From Venturia oleaginea (lineage: Eukaryota > Ascomycota > Dothideomycetes > Venturiales > Venturiaceae): a stretch of 64,000 nt of DNA. The notes under the pieces were generated by a model that searched no databases, had not been told where the DNA came from, and was given only the letters and a program-made list of their open reading frames with translations. The DNA is taken from positions 868,001 to 932,000 of the forward strand of contig JABMLP010000018.1 of the NCBI GenBank assembly GCA_013176395.1, read 5' to 3'. Of this stretch, positions 10,569 through 22,971 are shown piece by piece (within the stretch, counting starts at the first letter, position 1; every line of letters starts with the position of its first letter). The position numbers and the translations under genes were made by a program.

Positions 10569-11176
10569 TGCGAGTTGATGGATGTATGCGCTTCGAAGCA
10601 CTGTTGTCGCAGAGAGCGGGTTGATGGTTCAATTGAGTCGCGTAGAGAAGGATAATGGATGAGAGAAGTGGATATTCATGCGCAGTGTTGTGATGATGTT
10701 GTTGTGTTGTTGGAGAGTGGTAGCAGCTGAGGACATGGAGGTAGTTGCCGGAACCTTAAGACACAGGCCAGGCACATCCTACGATCAAAACAAACCACGC
10801 CAATCAAGCCGTGCTTTGTGGGGAAACGCTACGTCACTGGTCTAAGCGGCCGAGATCCGACATTCCGAGAAATTCGACAGCCTGCATTGATTCAATTTGA
10901 TATCTACAATACTTATAACCTATTTGCCCAGTTCTTGATTCCTGCTAGCCTTAAATTCCATATATCCAGCCTCCTCAGTGTGTCCATTCGACCGTCTCAA
11001 TGACCAATACCCAAACTTCATGGATGGTAAGAAACTAAGAATGGTGATGAGTGGCACTGTCAATTGTTTGTTGACCTGGTCTTGATACCAATTTAAAAGC
11101 GGTTAACAGGAGGACTGTAAATCAAAAACCAGACCCTTCTAGAGCCGGGTCTTCGCAATTCCGATGACTCCCATAT
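10569..11176. other. Spacer upstream of the HVA1-type gene
   Basis: Contains the promoter of the HVA1-type gene (right of 10568) and the 3' flank of the 592 aa gene. No gene-like frame with a recognisable domain was found. Confidence 0.5.
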
Positions 11177-13005
11177 CTAAACAAAATCAACTGGAGCATC
11201 GGCAAACATGAAGAAATCCATGAGCGCATCCAGATCATGACTCTCAAGGACAGCGTTGATACAATTCTCGAAGGCCAACATCTATTCCGATTAGCAACCA
11301 TTATAACACGAAGAAGGGTGTATAGACGAACCTTCTCTCCAAATACTGCCAAGTTGAATTGAGATCTCTGGCCAGAGCAATGGTCGATGGAGAGTTCAAG
11401 GTGTCTGGGATCCTGAGTTCCCCGCCAAACTTGGAAGCAATCTTTCAGCAGCATGGCCCAAGGGTAACTGTTTGCCAGGTATTCGTCCTTGCAGATACTC
11501 TTTCCCTTCCAATCATTTTGCAGGATGTCGTGTCTTTGCTCCGTGGCAGGATATGTGTGGAGTTCGAATTGGAGTCTGGTAACCTTGCTCAGAGCTTCAT
11601 CGCCTATAACATGGGACGAGTCATATATGCTTTTGATGGGGTATTGGGGAGGATGGGCGATTCGGAGACTTTTCTTTTGGAGTACCTCCTGGGCCTCCTC
11701 ATATATCTGTCGATTAAGGAGGAGAATTGTTGGTGTTGAACGAAAATATACTCTGTCCAATTCAGTCATCCAATCCTGGAGCTTCTTGTCGAATTTCCGG
11801 CTTCTTATGTAAGTAGACGGAAAGGTGTTATTGATTTTTACCAGCATCGGATCAATGCCATCATAATCGATCGTGTGGTTGATGATCATGTCACGCAACT
11901 CCTGTGGAAGGCACAGAAATGGAAACTTTCGTTTGGCATTACTCTTGTGTGATCGGTTCCGAAGCGACAGACGCTGGTGTACCGCAAAGACTTGAGCTAG
12001 ATTCTTAGCGATTTCAGCACGGGCTACTGGACCTGATGATATTTGACGGCCCTCATCAGGTTGACCCTCGCTGACCGGCTGAGGCAGCGTCTTTCCATTT
12101 CCCTTGTGTCTCTTGGCTTTACAAGAGGATCTCTGAGGGGCTCTTAATGCAGGTGTTGATGGACCTCCAAGGACAGAATCAGCGTCTTCATCAACCAGTG
12201 TCAGTTTTGTCGGACTGCAAGGCTTCATGGGTATGTCCTGACGATTCTGGACTGCTGGAGCCTGAACAGCAGAGCAAGATGGCTTCTCGTCAAGCTTCTG
12301 CGCTTCTTTGGGCGAAGAGGCTCGTATTTGAGCATTTCGTGATGGGCCTGCTGATGAGCCCTGGTGAGAAAGAAGGACATTCAGGCTGCCCACGCTCGCC
12401 GTTTGCGTGTTGTGACATTGCGGGAGTCTAACCAGTGGAACTCTACTACCCCTTGGGTCAGGTGATTTCTTCTTTCCCTTCTGCGTCGAAGTCTTGGGCA
12501 ACACTGCAAGATTTTGATCTTCCTCGGATGCTCTGGTAAGTCCTGAGTTTTTCGAATTGTAATGCTCAACCACTGTGTTTTCCAGACCCTTAGCCATTGC
12601 GACTCCGCCATCTGATTTGGGTGGATTTTTCTTTTTCTTCGATAAGGACACAGGCTTCTGGAGAGTTTTCGGTACAGCTACTTGTAATTCCTGGGAAGAG
12701 GCTCTGGAGAAAAGGTTGACTAGCTCCACTGTGGCGGAGAACAAGATCAATGACAGGGCCGGGTCCCTGATGGCCCCTTCCTTGACAGGCTCCTTCAAGT
12801 TGCCATGTTTCGAACCGCAGGTATTATCTGAGAGTAGGACGGCGGTCTTTGAAGGCAACGTCGGTGGATGATTGAACATCTCGTCCTCTGCCGTCGATTC
12901 TTTCTTCATCTGTTTCCTTGTGCTGCTCTTCTTGGACTTGGTTGAGACATGGCGCTTCTTGAAATGGCTTTGGGATTTTCTCGGTGGTTCTGAAGGAGTG
13001 TCCAT
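11177..13005 (-). CDS. F-box/2EXR-like protein with disordered N-terminus
   Basis: Exon 1 is 11332..13005 and exon 2 is 11177..11281, with a 50 bp GT-AG intron, giving 592 aa. Reading through the intron gives a longer but less protein-like tail (stop at 11122), whereas splicing gives a tidy helical end (FENCINAVLESHDLDALMDFF). The first ~340 residues are basic, Ser/Pro/Lys-rich and low complexity. From about residue 345 comes a pattern common in fungal F-box/2EXR proteins: LCLPQELRDMIINHT, then ILLLNRQIYEEAQEVL, then a strand-rich region (TRLQFELHTYP, DPRHLELSIDHC). Such proteins are thought to recruit substrates or act as adaptors; the role here is unknown. The start ATG at 13005 is the first in frame. 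Confidence 0.75.
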
Positions 13006-15942
13006 GATTGTTGTTGGAGCGAGTGTGTATTGCTTGAAGTTGGAATCGATTTTGCACTTGTGCTGTGACTTGAGGCCCCTCGTGGTTGCCTCTATTGTTG
13101 GTAAAATCTCTGCGCAAGCCGATGACGCAGCCGACGGATGACTCTCCTTCAGCTGTGGTTACCTGGGAGTTGTGAGTGAGCTCAACTGACAGGGAAACCT
13201 AATCTTCAATCAAGAGACGACTGAAGTTTCCTGACAATTTCTGATCTGTTTGTTAGGCGATGCCGAATCTGTTCGGACCATGAGAAGCCCCCCTCAACTC
13301 GGATCGCGACAACTGGAGGAGAAGAAAGATGTTGATAAACGGCAAGGCGACAGAACTGGGCAATTCACATTCTGACAGCATCAGACAGCCACATGGCCAT
13401 CGAAGACGCTTACACACGGGTGTGAGGTTCATTCTCACACCTCACACCCGCGAGACTCGGCAGGTCACAGAGATTTCCTTTCCGCAAAATGATCAATTGC
13501 GATGCTCTTACTCCGCGAGAGCGCTATCGAGAATACACCCACATATGTCACTGACCTCTCTGACCTTTACCCTGGATTCGGTACTGAATGGCGAGACCGC
13601 GCAGTTCTGCATAATCGAACCGTTGCACCATCTCCATTCCATCGTTGGCGAGACCAGCGTCGGAGCTGCATTAATGCCTTCGCCCTGATATATCTTCAGG
13701 CAGCCCATGGACTCTGAAGTCTGAACACCCGGTTTTGCACTTGAATTGAAAAGGTTCGCGTAAAGACTAGCGGGGTGGACGAGCATGCGCCATCGGCAGC
13801 ACCGAAATTATTGAAAGGGATGGACTGAGCAGGAATACACAATCATTTGAACTGCTATACTCGTATCCTGATTCGCACAAAGCACTTCGCGTATTTTTGG
13901 AAACCTTGACAGCCGGTAGCACAGACTGCAATGTTTCAGGGGTCACAGCATCAGCGGTGAGTCTTTGACTGGAGGCTGTCCCGACAAGGACGGGAACTGC
14001 TGGAAGACAGCGTAGGGCTGACGGTCCATCAGCCTAACGAAGAATCTTAACCAATTAGAGTCGGGTTGAGAGGCGTGAAGGTGAGGAAGCAACTCAAGTG
14101 CGCTTGTATTGCAGGCTAGGTGCTTCGTTGCTCAGAGTACAGGGAACAAGAGAGCCTATGTATGGAAGGTTTCCAGAAGAATACAATTTTTGGCGATTGA
14201 GAGATAATCTGCGCCGACCGCAGTTAGCAAAATGTCTACAGACCATCGTGGCGGGGTGCAGAAAGGCGGGGCCGAAGGGCGGTTTGAGTTACACGTTGAG
14301 AAAGAGACAAGAAGCAGCACGAGCAGAGTGTCGCGACGAGTCAAGTATCCAATTGCAAATACACTCCATGACTGCGATCCTTCGATTCACTTTGTAAGGG
14401 GATGATTTCAAAGATTCCAGCTTTACCAGACATCATGATCGATCTCTGATTTTGTCAGCACGTTGTGAACCCCTCGAAGCAGTTGGCACAGTAAGCTCGT
14501 ATGCTCGACGTGATTACTGATTACAGATGCTCAGGTTGGCCGCAAATGGCGAAGTCAATTCTTCGCTGAGGTACCAAACGTTTCGAGCAACAAATTCAAA
14601 TGCAATGGAACAACCAAGGACCAGGGCAAGCGAATCTGGTGTCAACAAAGACATGGTCATGATGGGAGATTCGGGGTGACATGGCGGAGGCTTCCGAGTA
14701 GCCTATCAAACAGAGGACACCAATTCGAGATGGATGTCGATACGTCGTGGTGATTACTTAAGTCCAAGGCGGAGACGGGCAGGAATTACTGTACGGAGAG
14801 ACCGGCAAGGATGAAGTGTCGGAAAAGGCTACTGATACTGACAACAAAAAATCTCTCCGAGGGCCAATCGAAACAACATTCGCTAATTGTTCTTACTCGG
14901 GCTAAAGTGCATGGCCAATGCCTCATCAGAGACGAAGGCGCCGAAGAGAGCCAGAATTCGTTTCGCAGGCTGCAACAATTGTGAATGCCTATCCAATCCC
15001 GTTTGAGACGCGTCGCGGATACGACCTGTATAAATTGGCGACAAGGCAACAAGGAGTTACACCATCCTTTGGACTGCATCGCTCACCAGCTGCTGCTGCC
15101 ATTTGGGTTTTGAGACACCGTGGTGCGATTTGGTTGCTCCGTAAGGATCCATCCTAGCCACCATAGCGGCCGCCTATTCAGAGTAATCAATGATAACGGC
15201 ACGCTACGCTGTCACATCAGCAATAGCTGTGCATACGGCTCGCGACTGACTGAACACATCCGCATTCGTCCACTTGTCTTTGTGCTCTATGGAGCTACAA
15301 AATTCGAAATTTTCAGCCTTGCATTTTGAGTTATGGCGTTGGCGATGGTAGCAATATAATCATTCGGGGATTAGGAATGGCATTTCTCCGTAGGCGACTC
15401 GGAGCAAGTACGGAGGTAAGCATTGGCATTCATCAAGATTCAGGAATCAGGATCATGCGCAAGGCGTGCTTCTGCTCGGCATTCGGATTACAAAACCTTT
15501 ACAGGGGCTTAACTTCGACCGAATGATGCGGATTGCGGAAGGCGGTCTGCCTAGGGACCGAGCTGGCGGTCAAGTCATCGCAAGCATCTTGGCGTGCTGA
15601 TTCGGCTTTAGTATTGGCAGGGGTATCTGTCCGTCGGGGTTTACCAAGCAGGGGAGCTAAACTCCTCAGTCGTGGGGGATGTATATGTAGCCCTCTCGCA
15701 AGCCATCGTCACCCTTTTGCATCATATCAACTTGAAAAACAAATCAGCAGAACACTACAAGCCATCCACCCAAATCTACAAAGTCGATCCATTTCCACCA
15801 TATTCAAACATTCCGCATTAAGGAGCACAGATCAAAGCATCGTCCAAGGATCCAATCATAACGCCATCGACCGGTCTAGTCATACTTGTCAATCGCTGCC
15901 TTGACTCACCATTCAGCAGAATCACGACATATATCACACAAG
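13006..15942. other. 2.9 kb gene-poor spacer
   Basis: Only short, TTG-started or domain-less frames occur on either strand. I see no transposon termini, no tRNA-like B box and no convincing exon. The final ~250 bases are probably the promoter and leader of the next gene. Confidence 0.45.
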
Positions 15943-16689
15943 ATGCCTTCCAGACTTCGTTACCAACAAGAATTCGAGCCTGTCTCCACTGGCACCATTC
16001 GTCCTCACTTCAAATCTCAGCCTCCACAGAAGAAACAGAAGATGTCTCTCACTGCCACATACTACATTGCCTCGTCGGCTCGAGCAAAGCTTGGAAAGGA
16101 AGCTTGCAAGCCTGACCACAACCTCCGACTACTAGTTGGACACGCCAACCTCCTCGATGCCCTCATGCTTGATCTCCACGATGCCGAGCGGGAACAAGAA
16201 GCTTGGTTCAACTCAACCGTTCAAAAGGCACAGAAGACTGAGGAACCAAAGCACATCCAATGGGCAGATACCACTGTCGAAGAGGAGGAGCTGTCGGACG
16301 GCGAGGAGGATGCCTCAGACAGCGATTCGGAGTTCGATGAGGAGGAATTCGAGATGCAATTGTCATTGAAGAGGGTCCAAAGAGCACCAGTTGCTTTCTC
16401 ATCCGAGGAAATGGAGGACACCGACGATTACTACGACGACGATGAGGAATCATCAGAGCTTGCTCTCACACGAACACCATCTCGATCGGTTCAATCACCC
16501 CCAGAGCTTGTTGACGACTCGGACTCAGAAGACGATTCGCCGCCTGCCTCCCCTCCACAACTTTCACTCGACCTCAAAATGTTCGACGAGAAGCCTTCCA
16601 CCACACTCTCGCAGACAGAACAATCAGCCTTCTTTGACGACCGCTACTTTATTCCGGAAAGGACAGCTCCAATGATAGCAGCATGCTAA
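15943..16689 (+). CDS. Unknown fungal protein with acidic Ser/Asp/Glu-rich middle
   Basis: A single exon of 248 aa beginning MPSRLRYQQEF at the ATG at 15943; the frame is open upstream but only from a TTG. A compact N-terminal segment (MSLTATYYIASSARAKLGKE...HNLRLLVGHANLLDALMLDLHDAE, about residues 34-85) looks conserved and helical. It is followed by long runs of Glu/Asp/Ser (about 105-210) and a hydrophobic-aromatic end (SAFFDDRYFIPER). The acidic tracts could be an activation or histone-binding region. I have seen similar N-termini in uncharacterised ascomycete proteins but cannot name a function. Confidence 0.75.
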   Translation: MPSRLRYQQEFEPVSTGTIRPHFKSQPPQKKQKMSLTATYYIASSARAKLGKEACKPDHNLRLLVGHANLLDALMLDLHDAEREQEAWFNSTVQKAQKTEEPKHIQWADTTVEEEELSDGEEDASDSDSEFDEEEFEMQLSLKRVQRAPVAFSSEEMEDTDDYYDDDEESSELALTRTPSRSVQSPPELVDDSDSEDDSPPASPPQLSLDLKMFDEKPSTTLSQTEQSAFFDDRYFIPERTAPMIAAC

Positions 16690-19600
16690 GTCGTTTCGAC
16701 CCTCATTTTGAGCCTTTCATCGTCCTTTCCAGCGTTTCAGCGAGCGAACATTTTATTTTATTTTACTATACGGTTTGCGGAATTTCTCCTGCCTTCAGGC
16801 ATTTTGAGAAAATAGGATACATTCAACTCGGAATTTGCAGCGATTGACAGTCACGAATGGGGTGGGTTTGGGTTTCGCAGTGCAGTTCCCCCTTCTCTGA
16901 TGGATGGTTGAGACTCCTGCAAAGGATACCTACTAGATACATATCAATCAAAGATTACCACATCACACCCAATTGTCCAACTCTCTTTCTCCATTTTCTG
17001 CTTCCCATCGATCTCAATGGTGGACAGATCTCGCGACAATCGTTCATGGATCGCCTCCAGCAATTATTCTACAGGTTTGTGCAAGATCTCTGGCAATTCC
17101 CAAGATCCGTGGCAATTCAACTTTCAATGCTCGCCAGGATTCATCGTCATCGATTAAAGAATTGACAAGACAACCGCGTTAGCATACATTGATCCTCTCC
17201 ACTGTTTTCCAGCTTTTCTTTTTCCACCTTTGTCAATGTCTGCTTCATCCTTGCTGATGATAGTAACCATGATACCCCCACCCAGTGCCCCAGGGCTATC
17301 AGATCGATCTGCACCCGACCTTTTTATTCCCCCGTTTATCAACAATATACAGTACTCAGCGAGACCGGCTTGACGCGGCAACCAGCCCCGCGAAGGGTTT
17401 GACCATCGCGATAATGCCCCATGACCAAGGCTGACCCAGCAGTAGCAAATTTGCTCAGCCGACCTCGCCCAGGAAAAAAAATAAAAGCCGAGTTCTCGCG
17501 CCCGTCTCGCACATGGAACCATAAACATCCTGCATGAAGCGGCTCGTGCGTCGTTCACAGGGCTTGTTTTCCCTTCAGAGCACACTGGTCTAATTGCTCG
17601 CAGTTATTATTTCAGCTCGGTGCCGAGATATACGAGGGACAGAACACAATTGATCTGGGAGAGTTGCCCAGACAATGGCACATGATCGCCGCTCCTTAAT
17701 GGATACACGTCTCAGACACTCCAAGCTGAAGCGTTCCAAGTCTTGGTTTGTTGGTGAAGAGAAGAAACTACATACAGTTCGCCCCTCGTGATTCCAATTT
17801 CTCAAGGCGCAGAAAAAGAACGACAAAGTAGCTGAACAACGTTGGAATTTAAGTCGCCTTGGCTTACTTATTGCCCTATTGATCCACTTGCTATAAAGAT
17901 CCTTTGTACCCCTTTGCCCCCTATGAGCAAGCTTCTTATAGCCTATTGTTTTGTCTCATTCTTCAGCTGTAGGGCAAGAAAATTCTCACTGATTGCCTTT
18001 GTTGTGAGCCTGATCAGGATTCCAGTGAATGCACATTGCAAATCAAAGGAGTCAGCAATCTCGATCTTGAACGATGGCATAGTCACTTGATCAATATTGA
18101 TGCCGGTTCTTCCTTGAGGGACAAGCAGTGAAAATCGCGGTCCGGTTACGGTCCCTTCGTCAGTCAATCTAATATCAATCTGGAAAATTCCTGGAATCCT
18201 AGTCAAAAATTGAGTGCTATCGATGCAAACTGGAGAACCGTGTACCGAACAGCTGGACCCGGAGTCGGACAACTAGAACTTAGATCACCCAGAAATCTCA
18301 TCTCGTCTGGATAAACGGCATTCAGAGGAAGTGTAAGCCAAAAGGCCTGCAGCTCACATTCGACTCCATCACACACAACCAATGAAAACAATTCCTGATG
18401 CCTTCCGCGAAGAGGCAACGTGACCTATTCATTCTTCGAAACCCGCATTATTATTCCTCCACGTCGCCAGCCCCGAAAATACACCTGATACCCTCCGCGA
18501 TGGTAAAAAACATCGTCCGCCCCTCCCACTGGCCAACTCGCTTGACCCCTTCTCGCTAAGACCAAGATCATCAACACTAAACTCGAATCTCGGTCGGGAC
18601 GGATCAATATCAGCCCGGGTGGCAGAATTTCCATGTATCTCCGAGATTTTATCGACCAGCCCTACGAGATCCGGACGAATACGAGAGGTGATGAACACTT
18701 GATGATTGTACAAGTACTTAAGCCTTGGAGACTCACTCCATCAATTACCATGGCTAATATCACATATTGATATTATTGCTTCTTCAGTTCGTGCAATATG
18801 GCTGTGCTGTTTTCCGTCCGCCTTGCGACAATTGGTATTGAGTAATCAACCCTCTACCATGAAGATGGGGGATCTGCCTGGATACGTGTACGGAGTACGT
18901 GTGGGCGAGATGGGCCAATCGCAAGGAGAAGTTTTACCAGCTCGCGTCGCGTCGCTTTGCGTTGTTCTAACGTCGCTTTTACGGATACACGGGACGGTGC
19001 ATTATTAGGCTGTGACTTAATTATTGTAGCCTACCGTCTTTGTGTGTCCCAACAAGACAAGAGGGGGACGGCAGACGAAAAATTATTCTGCCTGATCCAC
19101 ACAGGTCAAACGGTCGTCCATAGTGCCAGCCAATGTTTACTGTGCTTGTAGGCTTGTGGGTTAATTTGTTTCATCAGGCTTCTTACTAACAAATGGCAGG
19201 TTCGAGTGAATATTACAGGCATGCCGCTGACTCTGCTTTCGTTTCAAACGGCGGGCTGCAATTATATCAGGGACAGAAACACAATAGCTTGCGGTCGCCT
19301 TCGGTGCAGACAAGGCTGAGGTGCTGTTGATATGATGGGGCAAAGTCCGCGATGTGTCCCATATTCCACCACTCATTTATTTTGTTCGACAATGTAGTGG
19401 CAAGGCTGAGAGGCTGGTCCGAACAGGCAGAACATCTCTGAGGAAGAATACGCATTTATTTTCTTTCTGCCATATGTCTACTAGCTCAGATTTTGCACGT
19501 CCTCTACAGTTTTTCCTTTGGTCGTTTTGTTTAGATCAACGACAGCCAGCTATCGATTCCTTTGCAACGGCAAAGTCAATTCATCAAGCTTGTCTTGCTC

Positions 19601-21340
19601 GTAAACATATCAAGCTCATGGTTAAATATGGCTTTCAATCATATCTCGCTGGACCAGATCAACGACCTTACCTTTCTTTCGACATGTCCTCATCACGCGG
19701 CACGTCCAAAGTGAACAAAACCTGCAGGTATAATGGTGGTTGTGCGGCAGTCAGTGCCTACCCCTTTGTATTCACCATCACTGTAAGCAGCATTTCAAGT
19801 GTCTATCTGAGCTCGGTCAATGCCCAATAACCCCGAGGCCCAAGTACCGTACCTACCACGAATGCCGCGTCGAACACTGCAGAAACAACCGCTATTTTAC
19901 AGACCCAAATACCGAAGAGCCTGATGAGAATTCCTGTGACCATCTCGACACTTACCATTCCATGAATAGTGGCAGCTCTCTCACCATTGATAGAGGCCCA
20001 GGAGAAGTTCAAGAGTGGTGAGATAAAGTGGTTTTGTGGTAAGCATACATGTTATACAGCACACTGTCTAGAATTAGTCACCGACATGAGCAATGGGTCT
20101 TGAATCAGTCGCTGATATGAGCAATGGGATCCATTGTGATGCGCATACTTGTCATGTGGACAGGTGCTGGGAAGAAGTTCGGGCGGTACGAGTTCGGTTA
20201 GATGGGGATGGGTTTCCGGACGCCGCAGTCGAAAATCGTCAATTTTGGTGCGAAAAGTATACTCTCTCACCTCGATCCTCATGGGCTTCAGTAACGTTCT
20301 ATAATATCCTAAAGGTCTATTCGACTGTTCTCTCGATTTAGATTCTTGGGTTTATTGTCGCTGTAGTAAAGTAAAATCGAACGGAAGCTCTAGTCCCGAC
20401 ACTCTTTTTAGGGGAGAACCTTGATCTTTTGCAGTTGCCGATGGCCGGAAACCAGTCTATCCGACTCATACAGGAAGATGGCAAATTAGGAGATAGGAAG
20501 CGTTGTCATAAACATAGGCATTTAATGAAGTACTTATGGAGCCCGAGAACATGTATAGACAACGGGGTATAGCACTGGAGAGAATCCACATCATCATCTC
20601 GAGTCATTCTGAAAATATTGTCACAAGAGGACTCAAGATGGCCAGTTTACAGGATAACAACCCACGCTCACAGTGCCCATCGATTGCCAATCAACATTAT
20701 TCAGCCAAAACCTCGCAACTACCAGAAGAACCAGCCAAGAAATAAAATCCGTCATGCCAGTAAATAACAATCACTCACAGCATCGACAAACCAACCCCTC
20801 GCTCCCCCACACAACCTCACCCCATAACCAGGAATCCAAGCCCAAAAAAGTGGATAGAAATCCGGACAGCAAGCCGCAATTGCATCACGTCTATGCGCTG
20901 TCCCTGATCTGCACCGACCTCACAAGCATGATCTCCTTCTAGGGACCAGGTTACGTAGTAAGTCAATCGATAGATTTGATCGTCGCCCAGGATAATTACA
21001 AGACACTAAATGTTGACCTGATTCAAGGATCTGTATTGACACTTGTTGACCATCTTCAAGGACACTCCCAAAAGCAACCATAGGCTTCTCAATCCGGATC
21101 TCGCTCATTATAGCTCAATTATAGACAGGAAGGCTGGACCGGCTGGCAGGTGTCCGACACCATTTGGCAGGCATATGAGATATTGCCTTGGTCGATGGCA
21201 GGGTTGAGCCTTGCAGACTGGTCTTGGAATGTGTAGGTATTCTGCCGGTAAGGGGGGACGGTATTGATGGTGGAACATTACTTTACCAATTATACAAATT
21301 ATGTAGTCGACTACCTATGAAGTTCGCGAGTCAAAGAATA
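16690..21340. other. 4.6 kb gene-poor region
   Basis: The longest frames on either strand lack domains and often lack ATG starts. The only structured-looking stretch is the decayed ORF cluster at 17943..18755. No terminal inverted repeats, LTRs or tRNA-like sequences were found. The last few hundred bases are the 3' flank of seipin. Confidence 0.4.
17943..18755 (-). pseudogene. Possible decayed gene split over three frames
   Basis: Three adjacent minus-strand frames read like pieces of one protein. The first (about 18510..18755) includes FITSRIRPDLVGLVDKISEI and RFEFSVDDLGLSEKG but has no ATG. The second (18203..18418) includes LFSLVVCDGVECELQAFWL. The third (17943..18272) includes PGIFQIDIRLTDEGTVTGPR and ADSFDLQCAFTGILIRL. 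Each change of frame coincides with a stop codon and no good splice pair is evident. I recognise no family. It may be a frameshifted relic, or a gene with short introns I could not resolve. Confidence 0.3.
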
Positions 21341-22615
21341 TTATTTTCCTCCACCAGAGTGTCGAGATCGTCTTCGCATGTTTTCTGGTCTGCCGCTGCT
21401 GCTCTCCATGCTCGTTCCGATGCCAGAATCTGAGACTTGTCTGCCCATGGGACCCGCATCGTCAAGTACAAAGTCATCGTCTTCGTCATCTGCTTCGCCG
21501 ACTGCGACCTCATTATCTGGTGGTGCAGGTGTATCCTCTTCCTTCACGTGAGGTGACGAGTATCGCAATGGTGGCTGTCCACTCAAGGTTGGGAATGTAT
21601 GTGGAGTATCCGACATGTCAGAGTTTTCGTCTTCCTCCTTCTTGATTCGCACTGGCTCCTCCTCTTTCTTTACATCTGTGGGAGGACTGTTGTCTGGGAA
21701 GACGGAGACTGAGAGGATGAGCCAGAATATGCCGGCGAAAGTCATTTCAACGGCCCAGAATATGCTCGTGAGGACGATGAAGGAGAGTATTCGGTAGTTG
21801 TACATGAGGTAGCTGGATTACTGTTAGATGTGCTATACGTGAATTTCGGATCAACTCACCGAAGTCCATGCAACTGAGCAGTGAAAACAATGTGCACATC
21901 GTAGAATTGCAGTTTCTCCTCGCTCTGAAGCTCCAGTCTTACACTGGTGGGTACGTGCCTCCAACCTCTCGCAAACTCAACGCCCTCCATGATCCTGACA
22001 TTGAGCTCTTCCGACTCCTGGCGCAGGCCTGCAACATACAATGGCAGTGCCGCAGCCTTTGCGACAAGCTCCAGCTCTCGCGAATGATACGTCAAGATGG
22101 CAGGTCTTCTCTCATGCACCAAAACTTCTGGCTTAGGAGGCAGCACTCCAGCCACCGTCTCCACTGGAGCCAGAAGCTGCAGGTCCACCATGAAGTTTCC
22201 AGCTCCCGTGTTGGTAGGTGTTCGTGGCATGTGCAAGATGACCTTTACGTCATAATGTTGGTTCGACACAAGTTCTCGCGATAAACTTGCAGTCCCAAAT
22301 GGATGGTGAGCTGGGCCGAATTCGAGGTAGATGGGGCGCGTGAAGCCGCGGGTTGGTACATAGGAGTAGTAGAAGAAGACATATGCAACGATTGCGGTGC
22401 CCAGTAGGGCAAGACCAGCGAGGACGATGAGTATGGTGTTTAGGTAGGCTCGTAGGGCAGGCTTCGATATAGCGAGGTAGACGGGTTTGAGGGCGACGTC
22501 CTACGTTGCAGTTAGCCAATGTCCCAACAGCGGCATACAGCTGTATATATGCCTTTGCCTGGATCAAGACGCCAGGTGTGGTGTCTTGCTCATCGTCTGA
22601 TCCAATGTCCGACAT
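21341..22615 (-). CDS. SEI1: Seipin, lipid-droplet biogenesis protein
   Basis: Exons 22553..22615, 21860..22500 and 21341..21812 give 391 aa. The second intron (47 bp) is GT-AG. The first (22501..22552) seems to use a GC donor with a GCTAAC branch site, because no GT donor of reasonable intron length keeps frame. The topology fits seipin: a short cytosolic N-terminus, TM1 (ILIVLAGLALLGTAIVAYV), a large ER-luminal beta-rich domain (FMVDLQLLAPVE; ILTYHSRELELVAKAAALPL), TM2 (SFIVLTSIFWAVEMTFAGIF) and a long acidic Ser-rich cytosolic tail. Seipin oligomers sit at ER-droplet contacts and control triglyceride flux into nascent droplets. The gene diverges from the F-box gene at 22972. Confidence 0.92.
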
Positions 22616-22971
22616 TGTGGCAGTAAAGGAAGCCTACTCGAGCGGAATCTCATTCATGATGGGGTTTATTCTTTGAGCCTCAAACGTCTGTTGTTCGTTC
22701 CTGCGTAATGGCATCCTCTCAACCTTTTTCCAAGTATTTCAAACTAACCCAACACAGCAACATCATTTCGGACAATTCACAGCATTACAAATCCTTCGGC
22801 TGCAGAGGGGGGAGCGAATGAGACGTGTTGATCGATACTGATCTCCATCAGGCGACACCGTGTTTTAGCGCGTTGCTGCCTCCATCTTCGCGCTACATAT
22901 ACCGCGTTCGCGTTCGCGTTCTTCCACCTCCGAACAACTACAGACCACTGACTTCAAGTATCAGAACAAGC
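22616..22971. promoter_or_regulatory. Divergent promoter between seipin and F-box genes
   Basis: These 356 bp separate the two start codons. The plus-strand frame is open upstream of 22972, and an in-frame ATG at 22825 cannot be formally excluded. The F-box starts right at MPSRLEDLL, so the shorter start is preferred. Confidence 0.5.

Noticed and set aside
11122..11176. Longer C-terminus of the 592 aa protein by reading through its intron
   Set aside because: Good GT and AG sites 50 bp apart give a more protein-like end and an earlier stop at 11177.
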